Of a stretch of DNA of 48,069 bases, positions 15,045 through 23,525 are shown in pieces. Below the pieces are notes generated by a model. That model saw only the letters and a program-made list of their open reading frames with translations. It made no database searches and was not told the origin of the DNA. The stretch is from contig CANGPN010000018.1 in the NCBI GenBank assembly GCA_947456305.1, positions 1-48,069 on the forward strand. The letters run 5' to 3'. Positions within the stretch are counted from its first letter, which is position 1, and every line of letters begins with the position of its first letter. Position numbers and translations under genes: made by a program. This DNA is from Comamonadaceae bacterium (GTDB lineage Bacteria; Pseudomonadota; Gammaproteobacteria; Burkholderiales; Burkholderiaceae_C).

Positions 15045-15407
15045 ATGAACCGCCCCATCCTTGCCGCCGACCACATACACCCCGCCATCCGCGACACCAT
15101 CGCCCAGCACCAGCAAGACATCGTCACTGAAGTGCAACAAGCGGTGCAGCAACACGCGGTGGTGGTGGTTGGCATGGCGCAAAACCCCATGGTCACCAAA
15201 GCGCGCAAAGCCTTGGCCGAGGCAGGCTTTGAGGTGCATTACATGGAATACGGCAGCTACTTAAGCCAATGGCGGCGTCGCAATGCATTGAAGATGTGGA
15301 CCGGCTGGCCCACGTTTCCCATGGTGTTTATCAACCAAGTGTTGGTGGGTGGAGCCAAAGATGTGAAAGCCCTGATCGCCTCGGGTGAATTGAAGAAACC
15401 CGCTTGA
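15045..15407 (+). CDS. Glutaredoxin-fold protein lacking all cysteines
   Basis: With the start at MNRPILAAD the protein has 120 residues. It follows monothiol glutaredoxin order: HAVVVVGMAQNPMVTKARKAL, then FEVHYMEYG, then the cis-Pro/GSH-site block GWPTFPMVFINQVLVGG, then DVKALIASGEL. The active-site CPYC/CGFS segment is replaced by NPMV, and no Cys occurs anywhere. It therefore cannot do thiol-disulfide or Fe-S chemistry in the normal way. It sits 17 bp before egtB on the same strand, suggesting a role linked to ergothioneine or its low-molecular-weight thiol precursors, possibly as a glutathione-binding accessory. That role is inference. Confidence 0.75.
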   Translation: MNRPILAADHIHPAIRDTIAQHQQDIVTEVQQAVQQHAVVVVGMAQNPMVTKARKALAEAGFEVHYMEYGSYLSQWRRRNALKMWTGWPTFPMVFINQVLVGGAKDVKALIASGELKKPA

Positions 15408-15424
15408 CGCTTAAGATGGGCTGA

Positions 15425-16627
15425 ATGTCTTTGAACTCTCTCTCGGCCCGTTACGCCGCTGTACGTCAACACACTCTGAAACTCGCTGCGCCACTCAGCG
15501 CCGAGGACCAGTGTGTGCAGTCCATGCCGGACACCAGCCCGACCAAATGGCATTTGGCACACACCAGTTGGTTTTTTGAAAACGTGGTGCTGCTGCCTCA
15601 CTTGCCCGGCTACCAGGTGTTTGATGAGGCCTTCGCCTACCTGTTCAACTCTTATTACGAAGCGCTGGGGCCGCGCCACCCGCGCCCGCATCGCGGCTTG
15701 TTGACTCGCCCGGCGCTCTCGCAAGTGTTGGCGTTTCGCGAACACGTGAACGCTGCCATGCAGCAACTGCTTTTGAATGAAAGCAAACTGTCCGGTGAAG
15801 CATTAGCCTTGATCGAACTCGGCCTGAACCACGAACAACAACACCAGGAATTGCTGCTTACCGATGCATTGCATTTGCTGTCTTGCAACCCGCTGCTGCC
15901 CGCTTATGACGCTCACTTCAAACACGCCAGCGCCAGTCATGCCGATTTGCAATGGCTGAGCTTTGACGAAGGCTTGCGCACATTGGGCCGAGCCGTTGAT
16001 GAAACAGGTTTTGCGTTTGACAACGAAAGCCCGGCGCACCAACGTTTTGTGCAGAGCTTTCAAATCGCCAACCGTTTGGTGAACTGCGGCGAGTATTTGG
16101 CGTTCATTCAAGACGGCGGTTACGACAACGCCGACTTGTGGCTATCTGAAGGCCGCGCACACGTGCTGCAAAACGATTGGCAATGTCCGCTGTATTGGCT
16201 GGCCCCCAACGACCCGCGTGCACCCTCAGACCAATGGCAGGTGTTCGGCTTGAACGGTGTGCAAGCACTCGACCCGCAAGCGCCAGTAGCCAACCTGAGT
16301 TTTTACGAAGCGTCTGCCTTCGCTCAATGGGCGGGTGCGCGTTTGCCTACCGAATTCGAATGGGAAGTGGCCAGCCACCACGCAGACATGCACGACATGC
16401 ACGCGCAAGTCTGGCAATGGACGCGATCCGCTTACGAGCCCTACCCGGGTTTTGTCCCGGCCAGCGGCGCGGTACGCGAGTACAACGGCAAATTCATGGT
16501 CGGCCAGCAAGTGTTGCGCGGCAGCAGTCTGGCCACTTCACCGCAACACAGCCGCGATACCTATCGCAATTTTTTCCCTGCACATGTGCGCTGGCAGTTC
16601 AGCGGTTTGCGCCTTGCCAAAGATTGA
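15425..16627 (+). CDS. egtB: EgtB, ergothioneine sulfoxide synthase
   Basis: The 400-residue protein has an N-terminal DinB-like domain with the iron-binding His set (H46 in HLAH, H136 and H140 in NHEQQHQE) and a C-terminal FGE-sulfatase domain ending in SGLRLAKD. EgtB is a non-haem iron enzyme that joins hercynine to a thiol with O2, forming the sulfoxide precursor of ergothioneine. The thiol donor (gamma-glutamylcysteine or cysteine) cannot be read from sequence alone. No egtA or egtC is nearby, which hints at direct cysteine use (inference). It is followed by egtD after 15 bp. Confidence 0.93.
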   Translation: MSLNSLSARYAAVRQHTLKLAAPLSAEDQCVQSMPDTSPTKWHLAHTSWFFENVVLLPHLPGYQVFDEAFAYLFNSYYEALGPRHPRPHRGLLTRPALSQVLAFREHVNAAMQQLLLNESKLSGEALALIELGLNHEQQHQELLLTDALHLLSCNPLLPAYDAHFKHASASHADLQWLSFDEGLRTLGRAVDETGFAFDNESPAHQRFVQSFQIANRLVNCGEYLAFIQDGGYDNADLWLSEGRAHVLQNDWQCPLYWLAPNDPRAPSDQWQVFGLNGVQALDPQAPVANLSFYEASAFAQWAGARLPTEFEWEVASHHADMHDMHAQVWQWTRSAYEPYPGFVPASGAVREYNGKFMVGQQVLRGSSLATSPQHSRDTYRNFFPAHVRWQFSGLRLAKD

Positions 16628-16642
16628 TAAACACTTTTCCAC

Positions 16643-17605
16643 ATGACTGCCCCAGATACTGAACGCCTGCACTTCATGCAGGACATGCAAGCGGCTTTGT
16701 CGCAGACGCCCAAAAGCATTTCGCCGAAATATTTTTACGATCAGGCAGGCTCTGTGCTGTTTGACCGCATTTGCGAATTGCCCGAGTACTACCCCACGCG
16801 CACCGAGTTGTCTATTTTGCAAACGCACGCCGCCGACATGGCGCAACACATGGGCGAACACGCCGACATCATCGAGTTTGGCGCTGGTTCTCTGCAAAAA
16901 ATACGCTTGCTGTTGAACGCCGCTACCCAGCCCGCGCGCTTTGTGCCCATGGATATTTCAGGCGCGCATTTGCAAACAGCCAGTGCATTGCTGAAAAAAG
17001 AATTCCCCGCTTTGCAAATACAACCGCTGGTGGCCGACTACACCAGTGACTGGCAATTGCCACCCGCATTGCAGGGTACGGGCAAACGCGTGGCGTTTTT
17101 TCCGGGCTCGACGATTGGCAATTTTTCTCCCGCACAAGCGCACACATTTTTTCAAAATTGCGCGCAACACTTGGCAGGCGGCGCCTTGCTGCTCGGTGTG
17201 GACCTGATCAAATCGCCCGATGTTTTGCACGCGGCCTACAACGACGCGCAAGGTGTGACCGCTGCCTTCAACCTCAATTTGCTGGCACGCGCCAACCGCG
17301 AACTCGGCAGCGACTTTGACCTCAGCCAATTCGCCCACAGCGCTTTTTACAACGCGCCAATGCAACGCATTGAAATGCATTTGCTCAGCTTGAAAGCGCA
17401 AACCGTGCATTTGAACGGCCAGGCTTATGCTTTCCATGAAGGCGAAACTCTGCACACCGAGTATTCGCACAAGTTCACCATCGCCGGTGTGCAACAGGCT
17501 GCACAATCGGCAGGCTTGCAAGCCGGTCCGGTCTGGACCGATGCACAACATCTCTTCGGCCTGCTCTGGCTGAACATTCCCCAAACACAGGAGACCTCAA
17601 CATGA
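16643..17605 (+). CDS. egtD: EgtD, histidine N-alpha-methyltransferase
   Basis: The 320-residue protein matches EgtD: SPKYFYDQAGSVLFDRICELPEYYPTRTE near the N-terminus, split by no gap, then the SAM motif IIEFGAGSLQKI (about residues 75-86). GKRVAFFPGSTIGNF is another family block. EgtD trimethylates the alpha-amine of L-histidine to hercynine, the first step of ergothioneine synthesis. It is cytoplasmic and in the same operon as egtB; it overlaps the DUF427 gene by 4 bp. Confidence 0.94.
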   Translation: MTAPDTERLHFMQDMQAALSQTPKSISPKYFYDQAGSVLFDRICELPEYYPTRTELSILQTHAADMAQHMGEHADIIEFGAGSLQKIRLLLNAATQPARFVPMDISGAHLQTASALLKKEFPALQIQPLVADYTSDWQLPPALQGTGKRVAFFPGSTIGNFSPAQAHTFFQNCAQHLAGGALLLGVDLIKSPDVLHAAYNDAQGVTAAFNLNLLARANRELGSDFDLSQFAHSAFYNAPMQRIEMHLLSLKAQTVHLNGQAYAFHEGETLHTEYSHKFTIAGVQQAAQSAGLQAGPVWTDAQHLFGLLWLNIPQTQETST

Positions 17606-17883
17606 GAGCCATTTGGAACGACACCGTGGTTGCCGAAAGCAACGACACCGTTTTGGTAGAAGGCAACCATTACTTTCCCGCAGAGGCTTTGAACAAAGAC
17701 TTTGTTTCGCCCAGCAACCACAAAACCATGTGCGCATGGAAAGGCCAGGCCAGTTATTTGTCGCTGTTGGTCAATGGCGAATTGAACAACGATGCGGTTT
17801 GGTACTACGCCGATCCAAAACCGCAAGCCGAAGAAATCCGTGGCCGTGTCGCATTTTGGAAAGGCGTCAAGGTCACCGAATAA
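17602..17883 (+). CDS. DUF427 family protein
   Basis: This 93-residue protein has the DUF427 pattern: IWNDTVVAESNDTVLVEGNHYFP, then CAWKGQASY and AVWYYADP, ending in VAFWKGVKV. The family has a compact beta fold and no established reaction. Overlap with egtD (ATGA) indicates joint translation, so a role tied to ergothioneine metabolism is plausible but unproven. Confidence 0.85.
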   Translation: MRAIWNDTVVAESNDTVLVEGNHYFPAEALNKDFVSPSNHKTMCAWKGQASYLSLLVNGELNNDAVWYYADPKPQAEEIRGRVAFWKGVKVTE

Positions 17884-17927
17884 GTCACCTTCTTGACAGC
17901 CCACTAATTATTTAAGTTGTTCACCTA

Positions 17928-17937
17928 GGGTATACCC
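17928..17937. promoter_or_regulatory. GGGTATACCC palindrome upstream of the first Liv operon
   Basis: A perfect 10-bp palindrome (inside CTAGGGTATACCCCC) lies about 70 bp before livH. A TTGACA (17893-17898) is also present without a good -10. It resembles an operator for a dimeric regulator. A partly similar GGTTAACC lies at 36727-36734, before the second Liv cluster. Confidence 0.4.
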
Positions 17938-18007
17938 CCAAAGCGCTGTTTCAAGCCTGTTTATCTCGGCCACAATGTCAGCTTTCGCTTGATAGATAGT
18001 GGCTTTT

Positions 18008-18913
18008 ATGAATTTGGATCTGGTGCTGCTGGCCGTGGCCGACGGCGTTTCTTATGCCGGGCTGTTGTTCATGGTCTCGCTGGGACTGACGCTGGTCTTT
18101 GGTGTCATGGGCATCGTCAACGTGGCGCACGGTGCGCTCTACGCTTTTGGCGGCTACGCCGCCTCGACATTCACCTTGCTGGTCATGCCGCAAAACCCAT
18201 CAACGGCAGCCTTGCTGCTGATATTGCCATTGGCCGCTGTGCTCGTCGGTGTGGTGCTGGGGACGGCCATAGAAGCCGGTTTGCTGCGCCGCATTCAAGG
18301 GCGCGATCCAGTGCAACAACTGCTGATGACCTTCGCCGGTTTCATGGTGCTGGAAGATGTGCAGCGCCTGGTCTGGGGCACCCAGCCTTACTCTGCGCCT
18401 GAAGTCATTTCACGTTTGGGCACGGTGAGTTTTTTCAATGTCACCTACACCACCTACCAACTGATTCTGATTCCTGCCATGGCTTTGATCAGCTATGCCG
18501 GTCTGATGTTTTTTCTGCGCTTCACTTCGGCGGGTCGCCAGGTGGTGGCGGTCACACACCACCGCGAAATGGCCACTGCCTTGGGCATCAACGCCAAACG
18601 CGTGGGCTGGCTGACTTTTGTACTCGGCGCATCGCTGGGCGCCTTGGGTGGTGCCATGGCCGCACCAACCACGTCGATGGTGCCGGGCGCGGGTGCGGAC
18701 ATGATTGTGTTGTCCTTTTCCGTGGTGGCCACCGCCGGCATGGGGCAAATCACCGGCGCGCTGCTGGCCTCTTTGATGATCGGTTTGACTCGCGCCGCAG
18801 CGGTGTACATGGCCCCCGAATGGGAAGTGGCTGTGCCTTATCTGATCATGGTGCTGGTCTTGCTCGTCCGCCCGGACGGCTTGTTCACCGTCGCTCAAGC
18901 GCGCAGGATTTGA
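18008..18913 (+). CDS. livH: Branched-chain amino acid-type ABC permease LivH
   Basis: This is an inner-membrane permease of about 302 residues with many hydrophobic segments. GLTLVFGVMGIVNVAHGALYAFGGY is the typical first LivH block and GALGGAMAAPTTSMVPGAG a later one. ATG 18008 is used; GTG 17999 is also in frame. It is the first gene of an operon running to 28047. Homologous systems often carry aromatic or aliphatic carboxylates rather than amino acids, which suits the enzymes downstream. Confidence 0.9.
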   Translation: MNLDLVLLAVADGVSYAGLLFMVSLGLTLVFGVMGIVNVAHGALYAFGGYAASTFTLLVMPQNPSTAALLLILPLAAVLVGVVLGTAIEAGLLRRIQGRDPVQQLLMTFAGFMVLEDVQRLVWGTQPYSAPEVISRLGTVSFFNVTYTTYQLILIPAMALISYAGLMFFLRFTSAGRQVVAVTHHREMATALGINAKRVGWLTFVLGASLGALGGAMAAPTTSMVPGAGADMIVLSFSVVATAGMGQITGALLASLMIGLTRAAAVYMAPEWEVAVPYLIMVLVLLVRPDGLFTVAQARRI

Positions 18914-18914
18914 C

Positions 18915-19856
18915 ATGATCAACATCATCGGATTCATAGGGGCCGCACTGTGCCTGTTGCTGGGCTGGCAATTCCCCTGGAGCAAAACCCCGCTCATCAT
19001 GGGCCTGTGTTATGGGCTGGCCAGCTTGGGCGTATCGATCATGATGCGCGCCGGGCAAGTCTCTTTTGGTCACGCTTTGTATGCGGCCATTGGCGCTTAT
19101 ACCGTGGCTTTCATGGCGCGTGCCTACCCCGGGCTTGATGGCATGTGGATGTTGGCGGGTGCAGTGCTGGTCAGCGGCGTGGCCGGTGGCTTGGTCGGCG
19201 TGTTTGTGGTGCGCTACCGGGGCATCTTTTTCGGCATGCTGAATCTGGCGCTGAGCATGGTGGTCTACGCCATGCTGGGCAAGATGTACGACATCTCCGG
19301 CGGCACCGACGGTTTGCGTCTGGACCGCCCCGGCCTGATGGGCAGCGCTTTAGAGCGTGCCGACTTCGAAACCGCATTGCTGCTGCTGGTAGTGGTGTCT
19401 GCTGTGGCCATGGTCTGGTTGGTGCAACGCTATTTCAAATCTGCTGCCGGTGAAGCGCTCTCAGGCATCAAGTCGAACGAAACCCGGTTGGAATACCTGG
19501 GGCTGTCGGCGCGCCTCATCATGTGGCAGGCCTATGTGTTCTCAGCCTTGCTGGTCGGTTTGTCAGGCGGTTTATTCGCCTTGGTGCAAGGTCTGGTGAC
19601 ACCGGACATAGGTGCCTGGTTTCGTTCTGGTGAGTATGTGTTTATCGCCGTGTTGGGCGGTTCGGGCCATGCCATGGGCGCGTTTCTGGGCGCGTTGGTG
19701 TTTGAAGTCGTCAAGCTGTTTGCCGCTGCGTATATGACCGGCATCTGGCAAATGCTGCTGGGCTTCACTTTGATATTTGTGATCATCCTTGCACCGGACG
19801 GCATCGTCGGCCTGCTGCGCAAACGCCGCGCCCTTGACGCAGGAGAACAAGCATGA
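18915..19856 (+). CDS. livM: Branched-chain amino acid-type ABC permease LivM
   Basis: The 313-residue multi-span membrane protein has the LivM core: ASLGVSIMMRAGQVSFGHALYAAIGAY, then FVVRYRGIFFGMLNLALSMVVYA and ISGGTDGL. It pairs with LivH to form the translocation path. It begins 1 bp after the LivH stop and overlaps livG by 4 bp, so the four transporter genes are tightly coupled. Confidence 0.92.
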   Translation: MINIIGFIGAALCLLLGWQFPWSKTPLIMGLCYGLASLGVSIMMRAGQVSFGHALYAAIGAYTVAFMARAYPGLDGMWMLAGAVLVSGVAGGLVGVFVVRYRGIFFGMLNLALSMVVYAMLGKMYDISGGTDGLRLDRPGLMGSALERADFETALLLLVVVSAVAMVWLVQRYFKSAAGEALSGIKSNETRLEYLGLSARLIMWQAYVFSALLVGLSGGLFALVQGLVTPDIGAWFRSGEYVFIAVLGGSGHAMGAFLGALVFEVVKLFAAAYMTGIWQMLLGFTLIFVIILAPDGIVGLLRKRRALDAGEQA

Positions 19857-20596
19857 GTGCCTTGCTCAGCACACGGGGTTTGTACCTCAGCTTTGGCGGC
19901 GTGGTAGCCGCCGACAACATTGATTTCGATTTGCAACGCGGCGAAAGCCTGGCCGTCATCGGCCAAAACGGCGCGGGCAAAACCACTTTCATCAATATTT
20001 GCACCGGGTTTTTAAAACCCGAGCGCGGTCAGGTCTTGTTCAACGGGCAAGACGTGACCTCTAGCGAACCGCGCCAACTGGTGCATCTGGGCATGGCGCG
20101 TTCATTTCAATTGCCGCAATTGTTTTTGGACCACACGGTACGCCAATGCTTGGAAATCGCTGCGGCCGGCCGCGGCGGCCGCTTGGCCTGGTTCACGGCG
20201 CTGTCTGACGCGGTGGACGCGCGAGAAGTTGACGATACCTTGGCGCTGGTGGGTTTGCGCGAGCGCGCCGATGTACCGGCCATGGCCTTGCCCGAAGGCC
20301 AGCGCAAACTGCTGGACGTGGCCATGGCTTTGATGCTCAAGCCGCAACTGATGATCATGGACGAACCGACCAGCGGCGTCGGCTCTGACAGCAAAATGCA
20401 ATTGATGGACACAGTGATGCAAGCGCTGGCCGAGCGTCAGGTGACGAGTTGGTTTGTCGAACACGACATAGACATCGTGAAACGCTACGCCACACGTGTC
20501 GCCGCTTGGATAGGTGGTCGCGTGGCCGCCGACGGCACACCCGACGATGTATTGAACCAGCCGCAGGTACGGCAGGAAATTCTGGGGACACGCTGA
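19853..20596 (+). CDS. livG: ABC transporter ATP-binding protein LivG
   Basis: The 247-residue ATPase has Walker A GQNGAGKTT, Walker B LMIMDEPTSG and an H-loop FVEHDID. The signature motif LSGGQ is altered to LPEGQ, as occurs in some LivG proteins. It drives uptake with LivF at the cytoplasmic face. It ends in a 1-bp overlap with livF. Confidence 0.92.
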   Translation: MSALLSTRGLYLSFGGVVAADNIDFDLQRGESLAVIGQNGAGKTTFINICTGFLKPERGQVLFNGQDVTSSEPRQLVHLGMARSFQLPQLFLDHTVRQCLEIAAAGRGGRLAWFTALSDAVDAREVDDTLALVGLRERADVPAMALPEGQRKLLDVAMALMLKPQLMIMDEPTSGVGSDSKMQLMDTVMQALAERQVTSWFVEHDIDIVKRYATRVAAWIGGRVAADGTPDDVLNQPQVRQEILGTR

Positions 20597-21267
20597 TGCT
20601 GCTGATTGATCAACTCTCGGTCGAACTCGCAGGCGTGCAAGTGCTGCGCCGCATACATGCGCATGTACTCACGGGCAGCACGGTAGCGGTGATCGGCCGC
20701 AACGGCGCAGGCAAGACCACGTTGCTGCGCAGCATCATGGGTCTGGTGCAGGCCAGCGGCGGCAGCATTCTGTTTGATAAAACCGAATTGCTCGAGCAAG
20801 CGGCACACCGCCGTTCATCTCTGGGCATAGGCTATGCACCCGAAGACCGCATCATTTTTCCGACCTTGTCGGTATTGCAAAACCTGCGCTTGCCGGCCGA
20901 GGTACTGGGCTTGTCTGCCGCTGACCTGGACCTGCGTTTGCAATCGGTACTGGAAGTCGTACCGCAACTTGAACCCATGCTGGCGCGATCAGGCGCGGCG
21001 CTCTCCGGCGGTCAGGGCAAGATGGTGGCACTGGGCAGGGCTTTGATGGCAGGTTCGCGGCTGGTGCTGCTGGACGAGCCGCTGCAAGGTCTGGCGCCGG
21101 TACTGGCCGAACAGTATGTGCAATCCATAGGCCGTTTGCGCCGCTTGCGCCCTGAGCTCAGTGTGGTGATCACCGAATCCAACGCCGGATTGCTGACCGG
21201 CATGCCCGACCAAACCTGGTCGCTGGAGCGCGGCTCGCTCAGCCTCGAACAACACACCACCTCTTAA
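20596..21267 (+). CDS. livF: ABC transporter ATP-binding protein LivF
   Basis: The true start is ATG 20596 (MLLIDQLSVELAG), overlapping the livG stop as TGATG; the open frame upstream is not part of the protein. It has Walker A GRNGAGKTT, LSGGQGKM, and Walker B LVLLDEPLQG. The length of 223 residues is normal to slightly short. It is the second ATPase of the first Liv transporter. Confidence 0.9.
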   Translation: MLLIDQLSVELAGVQVLRRIHAHVLTGSTVAVIGRNGAGKTTLLRSIMGLVQASGGSILFDKTELLEQAAHRRSSLGIGYAPEDRIIFPTLSVLQNLRLPAEVLGLSAADLDLRLQSVLEVVPQLEPMLARSGAALSGGQGKMVALGRALMAGSRLVLLDEPLQGLAPVLAEQYVQSIGRLRRLRPELSVVITESNAGLLTGMPDQTWSLERGSLSLEQHTTS

Positions 21268-21291
21268 ACTTTTTTTCCCGGAGAACACCTT

Positions 21292-22725
21292 ATGGCACAC
21301 ATGATCATCGGCGGCAAAACCTGTCAGGCCGTCAGCGGCGAAACATTGGAAGTACGCTCACCAGTCGACGGCCAGGTGTTCGAACACATTCCTCGCGGCC
21401 AAGCGGCTGACATCGATTTGGCCGTACGCGCAGCACGTGCTGCACTGTCCAGCGATTGGGGCAAACTCAACGCCAGCGAACGCGGCCGCTTGATGCTGAA
21501 ACTCAGCCATCTGGTGACCGAACACGGCGAAGAACTGGCGCTGCTGGAAGCGCGTGACACCGGCAAGCCTATGACCACCGCGCGCAACGACATGATCGTG
21601 CTGGCGCGTTATTTCGAGTTTTACGGCGGCGCAGCCGACAAAGTGCACGGCGAAGTGATTCCGTTTTTGAACGGCTACCAAGTCAACCTGTTGCGCGAAC
21701 CGCTGGGCGTAACCGCGCACATCATTCCGTGGAACTACCCGGCACAAATGATGGGCCGCAGCATCGCGCCTGCGCTGGCCATGGGTAACGCCGTGGTGGT
21801 CAAACCCGCCGAAGACGCTTGCATGAGTTGTTTGCGCATCGCCGAACTGGCACTTGAAGCAGGCTTTCCCGCAGGCGCTTTGAACATCGTCAGCGGCTTG
21901 GGCGAAGAAGCCGGTGCGGCCTTGTCCAATCACCCGGACATCAACTTCATCAGCTTCACCGGTTCCAACGAAGTCGGCGTGCTGGTGCAACAAGCCGCTG
22001 CGCGTCACGCGGTCAAATGCACGTTGGAGCTGGGCGGCAAATCGCCGCATGTGGTGTTTGAGGACGCCAACCTCGAACTCGCAGCAACTACTGTCGTGCG
22101 CGGCATCATTCAAAACACCGGCCAGACCTGTACCGCAGGCAGCCGCCTGCTGGTGCAGCAATCCATCTACGATAAATTCGTCGCGCTGGTCGCTGAAAAA
22201 TTCAAACAAGTGCGGGTCGGCACCCCCGAGATGAACCTGGACTGCGGCCCGGTAGTCAACCCTACCCAGCAAAAACGGGTGAACCGTTTCATTGAACAAG
22301 CCAAAGCAGCTGGACTGCCGGTGCTGGCCCAAGGCAGCATAGCGCCCGGTGTTCCTGCTGAAGGTTATTACGTCATGCCAACCTTCTTCGGCAATGTGCC
22401 GGCTGACAACGCGCTGGCGCAAGAGGAAGTGTTCGGTCCGGTGCTGGCCGCTATGCCGTTCACCGACGAAGCCCACGGCATTGCCTTGGCCAACGGCACC
22501 GACTACGGTTTGCTGGCTGCGGTGTGGACCGAAAACGGCGGCCGGCAGCAACGCGTGGCCAAGGCATTGAAATGCGGCCAAGTGTTCATCAATTCATTCG
22601 GCGCGGGCGGCGGTGTAGAGCTGCCCTTCGGCGGTAACAAACGCAGCGGCCACGGTCGCGAAAAAGGTTTTCTGGCGCTGGAAGAAATGAGCTGCACCAA
22701 AACCGTCGTCCATTTCCACGGCTAA
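21292..22725 (+). CDS. NAD(P)-dependent aldehyde dehydrogenase
   Basis: The 477-residue ALDH superfamily protein has IPWNYPAQM (cofactor region), the catalytic Glu in LELGGKSPHVV, and the catalytic Cys in GQTCTAGSR. QEEVFGPVL is another family block. It oxidises an aldehyde to a carboxylic acid. It resembles betaine or semialdehyde dehydrogenases, but the substrate is not readable. The position inside a transporter-CoA operon suggests it makes an acid that enters the CoA steps encoded downstream. A CCCGGAGA ribosome binding site precedes it. Confidence 0.9.
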   Translation: MAHMIIGGKTCQAVSGETLEVRSPVDGQVFEHIPRGQAADIDLAVRAARAALSSDWGKLNASERGRLMLKLSHLVTEHGEELALLEARDTGKPMTTARNDMIVLARYFEFYGGAADKVHGEVIPFLNGYQVNLLREPLGVTAHIIPWNYPAQMMGRSIAPALAMGNAVVVKPAEDACMSCLRIAELALEAGFPAGALNIVSGLGEEAGAALSNHPDINFISFTGSNEVGVLVQQAAARHAVKCTLELGGKSPHVVFEDANLELAATTVVRGIIQNTGQTCTAGSRLLVQQSIYDKFVALVAEKFKQVRVGTPEMNLDCGPVVNPTQQKRVNRFIEQAKAAGLPVLAQGSIAPGVPAEGYYVMPTFFGNVPADNALAQEEVFGPVLAAMPFTDEAHGIALANGTDYGLLAAVWTENGGRQQRVAKALKCGQVFINSFGAGGGVELPFGGNKRSGHGREKGFLALEEMSCTKTVVHFHG

Positions 22726-22753
22726 TCCCTTGACTCTTTTGAAAGCAACCACC

Positions 22754-23506
22754 ATGACACAACTCAAAAACAAAATTGCCATCGTCACCGGCGCAGGCGG
22801 CGGTTTCGGCGAAGGCATTGCACAGGCTTATGTGAACGAAGGCGCGCGCGTCATCGTCGCTGATATCAACGGCGACGCCGCCAAGCGCGTAGCCGCCGCA
22901 CTCGGCGCCCACGCCAGCCCATTCACCTGCGATGTCACCAAAGCCGACCAGGTGCAAGCCATGGTGGCGCATTGCGTAGCCACTTTCGGCATTCCCGATA
23001 TTGTGGTGAACAACGCCGGTACCACGCACAAAAACAGCCCCATGCTTGATGTCAACGAAGCCATGTTCGACAAAGTGTTTGCAGTCAACGTGAAATCCAT
23101 CTTTCACATGACTCACGCTGTGCTGCCGCTGATGCGCCAAAATAAACACGGAGTGATTCTCAACATCGGTTCCACCGCCGGCATACGTCCGCGCCCGGGA
23201 CTCAGTTGGTACAACGCCTCCAAAGGCGCGGTCAACGTGCTGTCCAAGTCCATGGCCGTCGAGCTCGGCCCGGAAAATATCCGCGTCAATGCGGTCTGCC
23301 CGGTCATGGGCGTCACCGGTTTGTTCGAGGACTTCATGGGTTTACCTGATACGCCTGCCAACCGCGCCAAATTTGTATCCACCATCCCCATGGGTCGTTT
23401 TTCACAACCCAGCGATATCGCCGCCGCTTGCGTGTTTTTAGCCAGCGATGCCGCCGAGTTCTTCACCGGCCTTGAAATGCCCGTCGATGGCGGCCGCACC
23501 ATTTAA
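22754..23506 (+). CDS. Short-chain dehydrogenase/reductase (SDR)
   Basis: Start ATG 22754 gives 250 residues. The Rossmann motif is TGAGGGFGEGIA, followed by NNAG, the catalytic Ser in NIGSTAG and Y-x3-K in WYNASKGAVN. It is a classical SDR with an Asp after beta 2 (VIVADINGD), which favours NAD(H). It probably oxidises a hydroxyl group of an intermediate, working with the aldehyde dehydrogenase before it. Confidence 0.9.
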   Translation: MTQLKNKIAIVTGAGGGFGEGIAQAYVNEGARVIVADINGDAAKRVAAALGAHASPFTCDVTKADQVQAMVAHCVATFGIPDIVVNNAGTTHKNSPMLDVNEAMFDKVFAVNVKSIFHMTHAVLPLMRQNKHGVILNIGSTAGIRPRPGLSWYNASKGAVNVLSKSMAVELGPENIRVNAVCPVMGVTGLFEDFMGLPDTPANRAKFVSTIPMGRFSQPSDIAAACVFLASDAAEFFTGLEMPVDGGRTI

Positions 23507-23525
23507 TTTCATACAGGACACTGCC

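Noticed and set aside
15045..15407. Active monothiol glutaredoxin
   Set aside because: No cysteine is present in the whole protein.
21358..22581. Long open frame (about 400 codons) on the minus strand
   Set aside because: It is fully antisense to a clear aldehyde dehydrogenase; it lacks family features and reflects codon bias of the sense gene.
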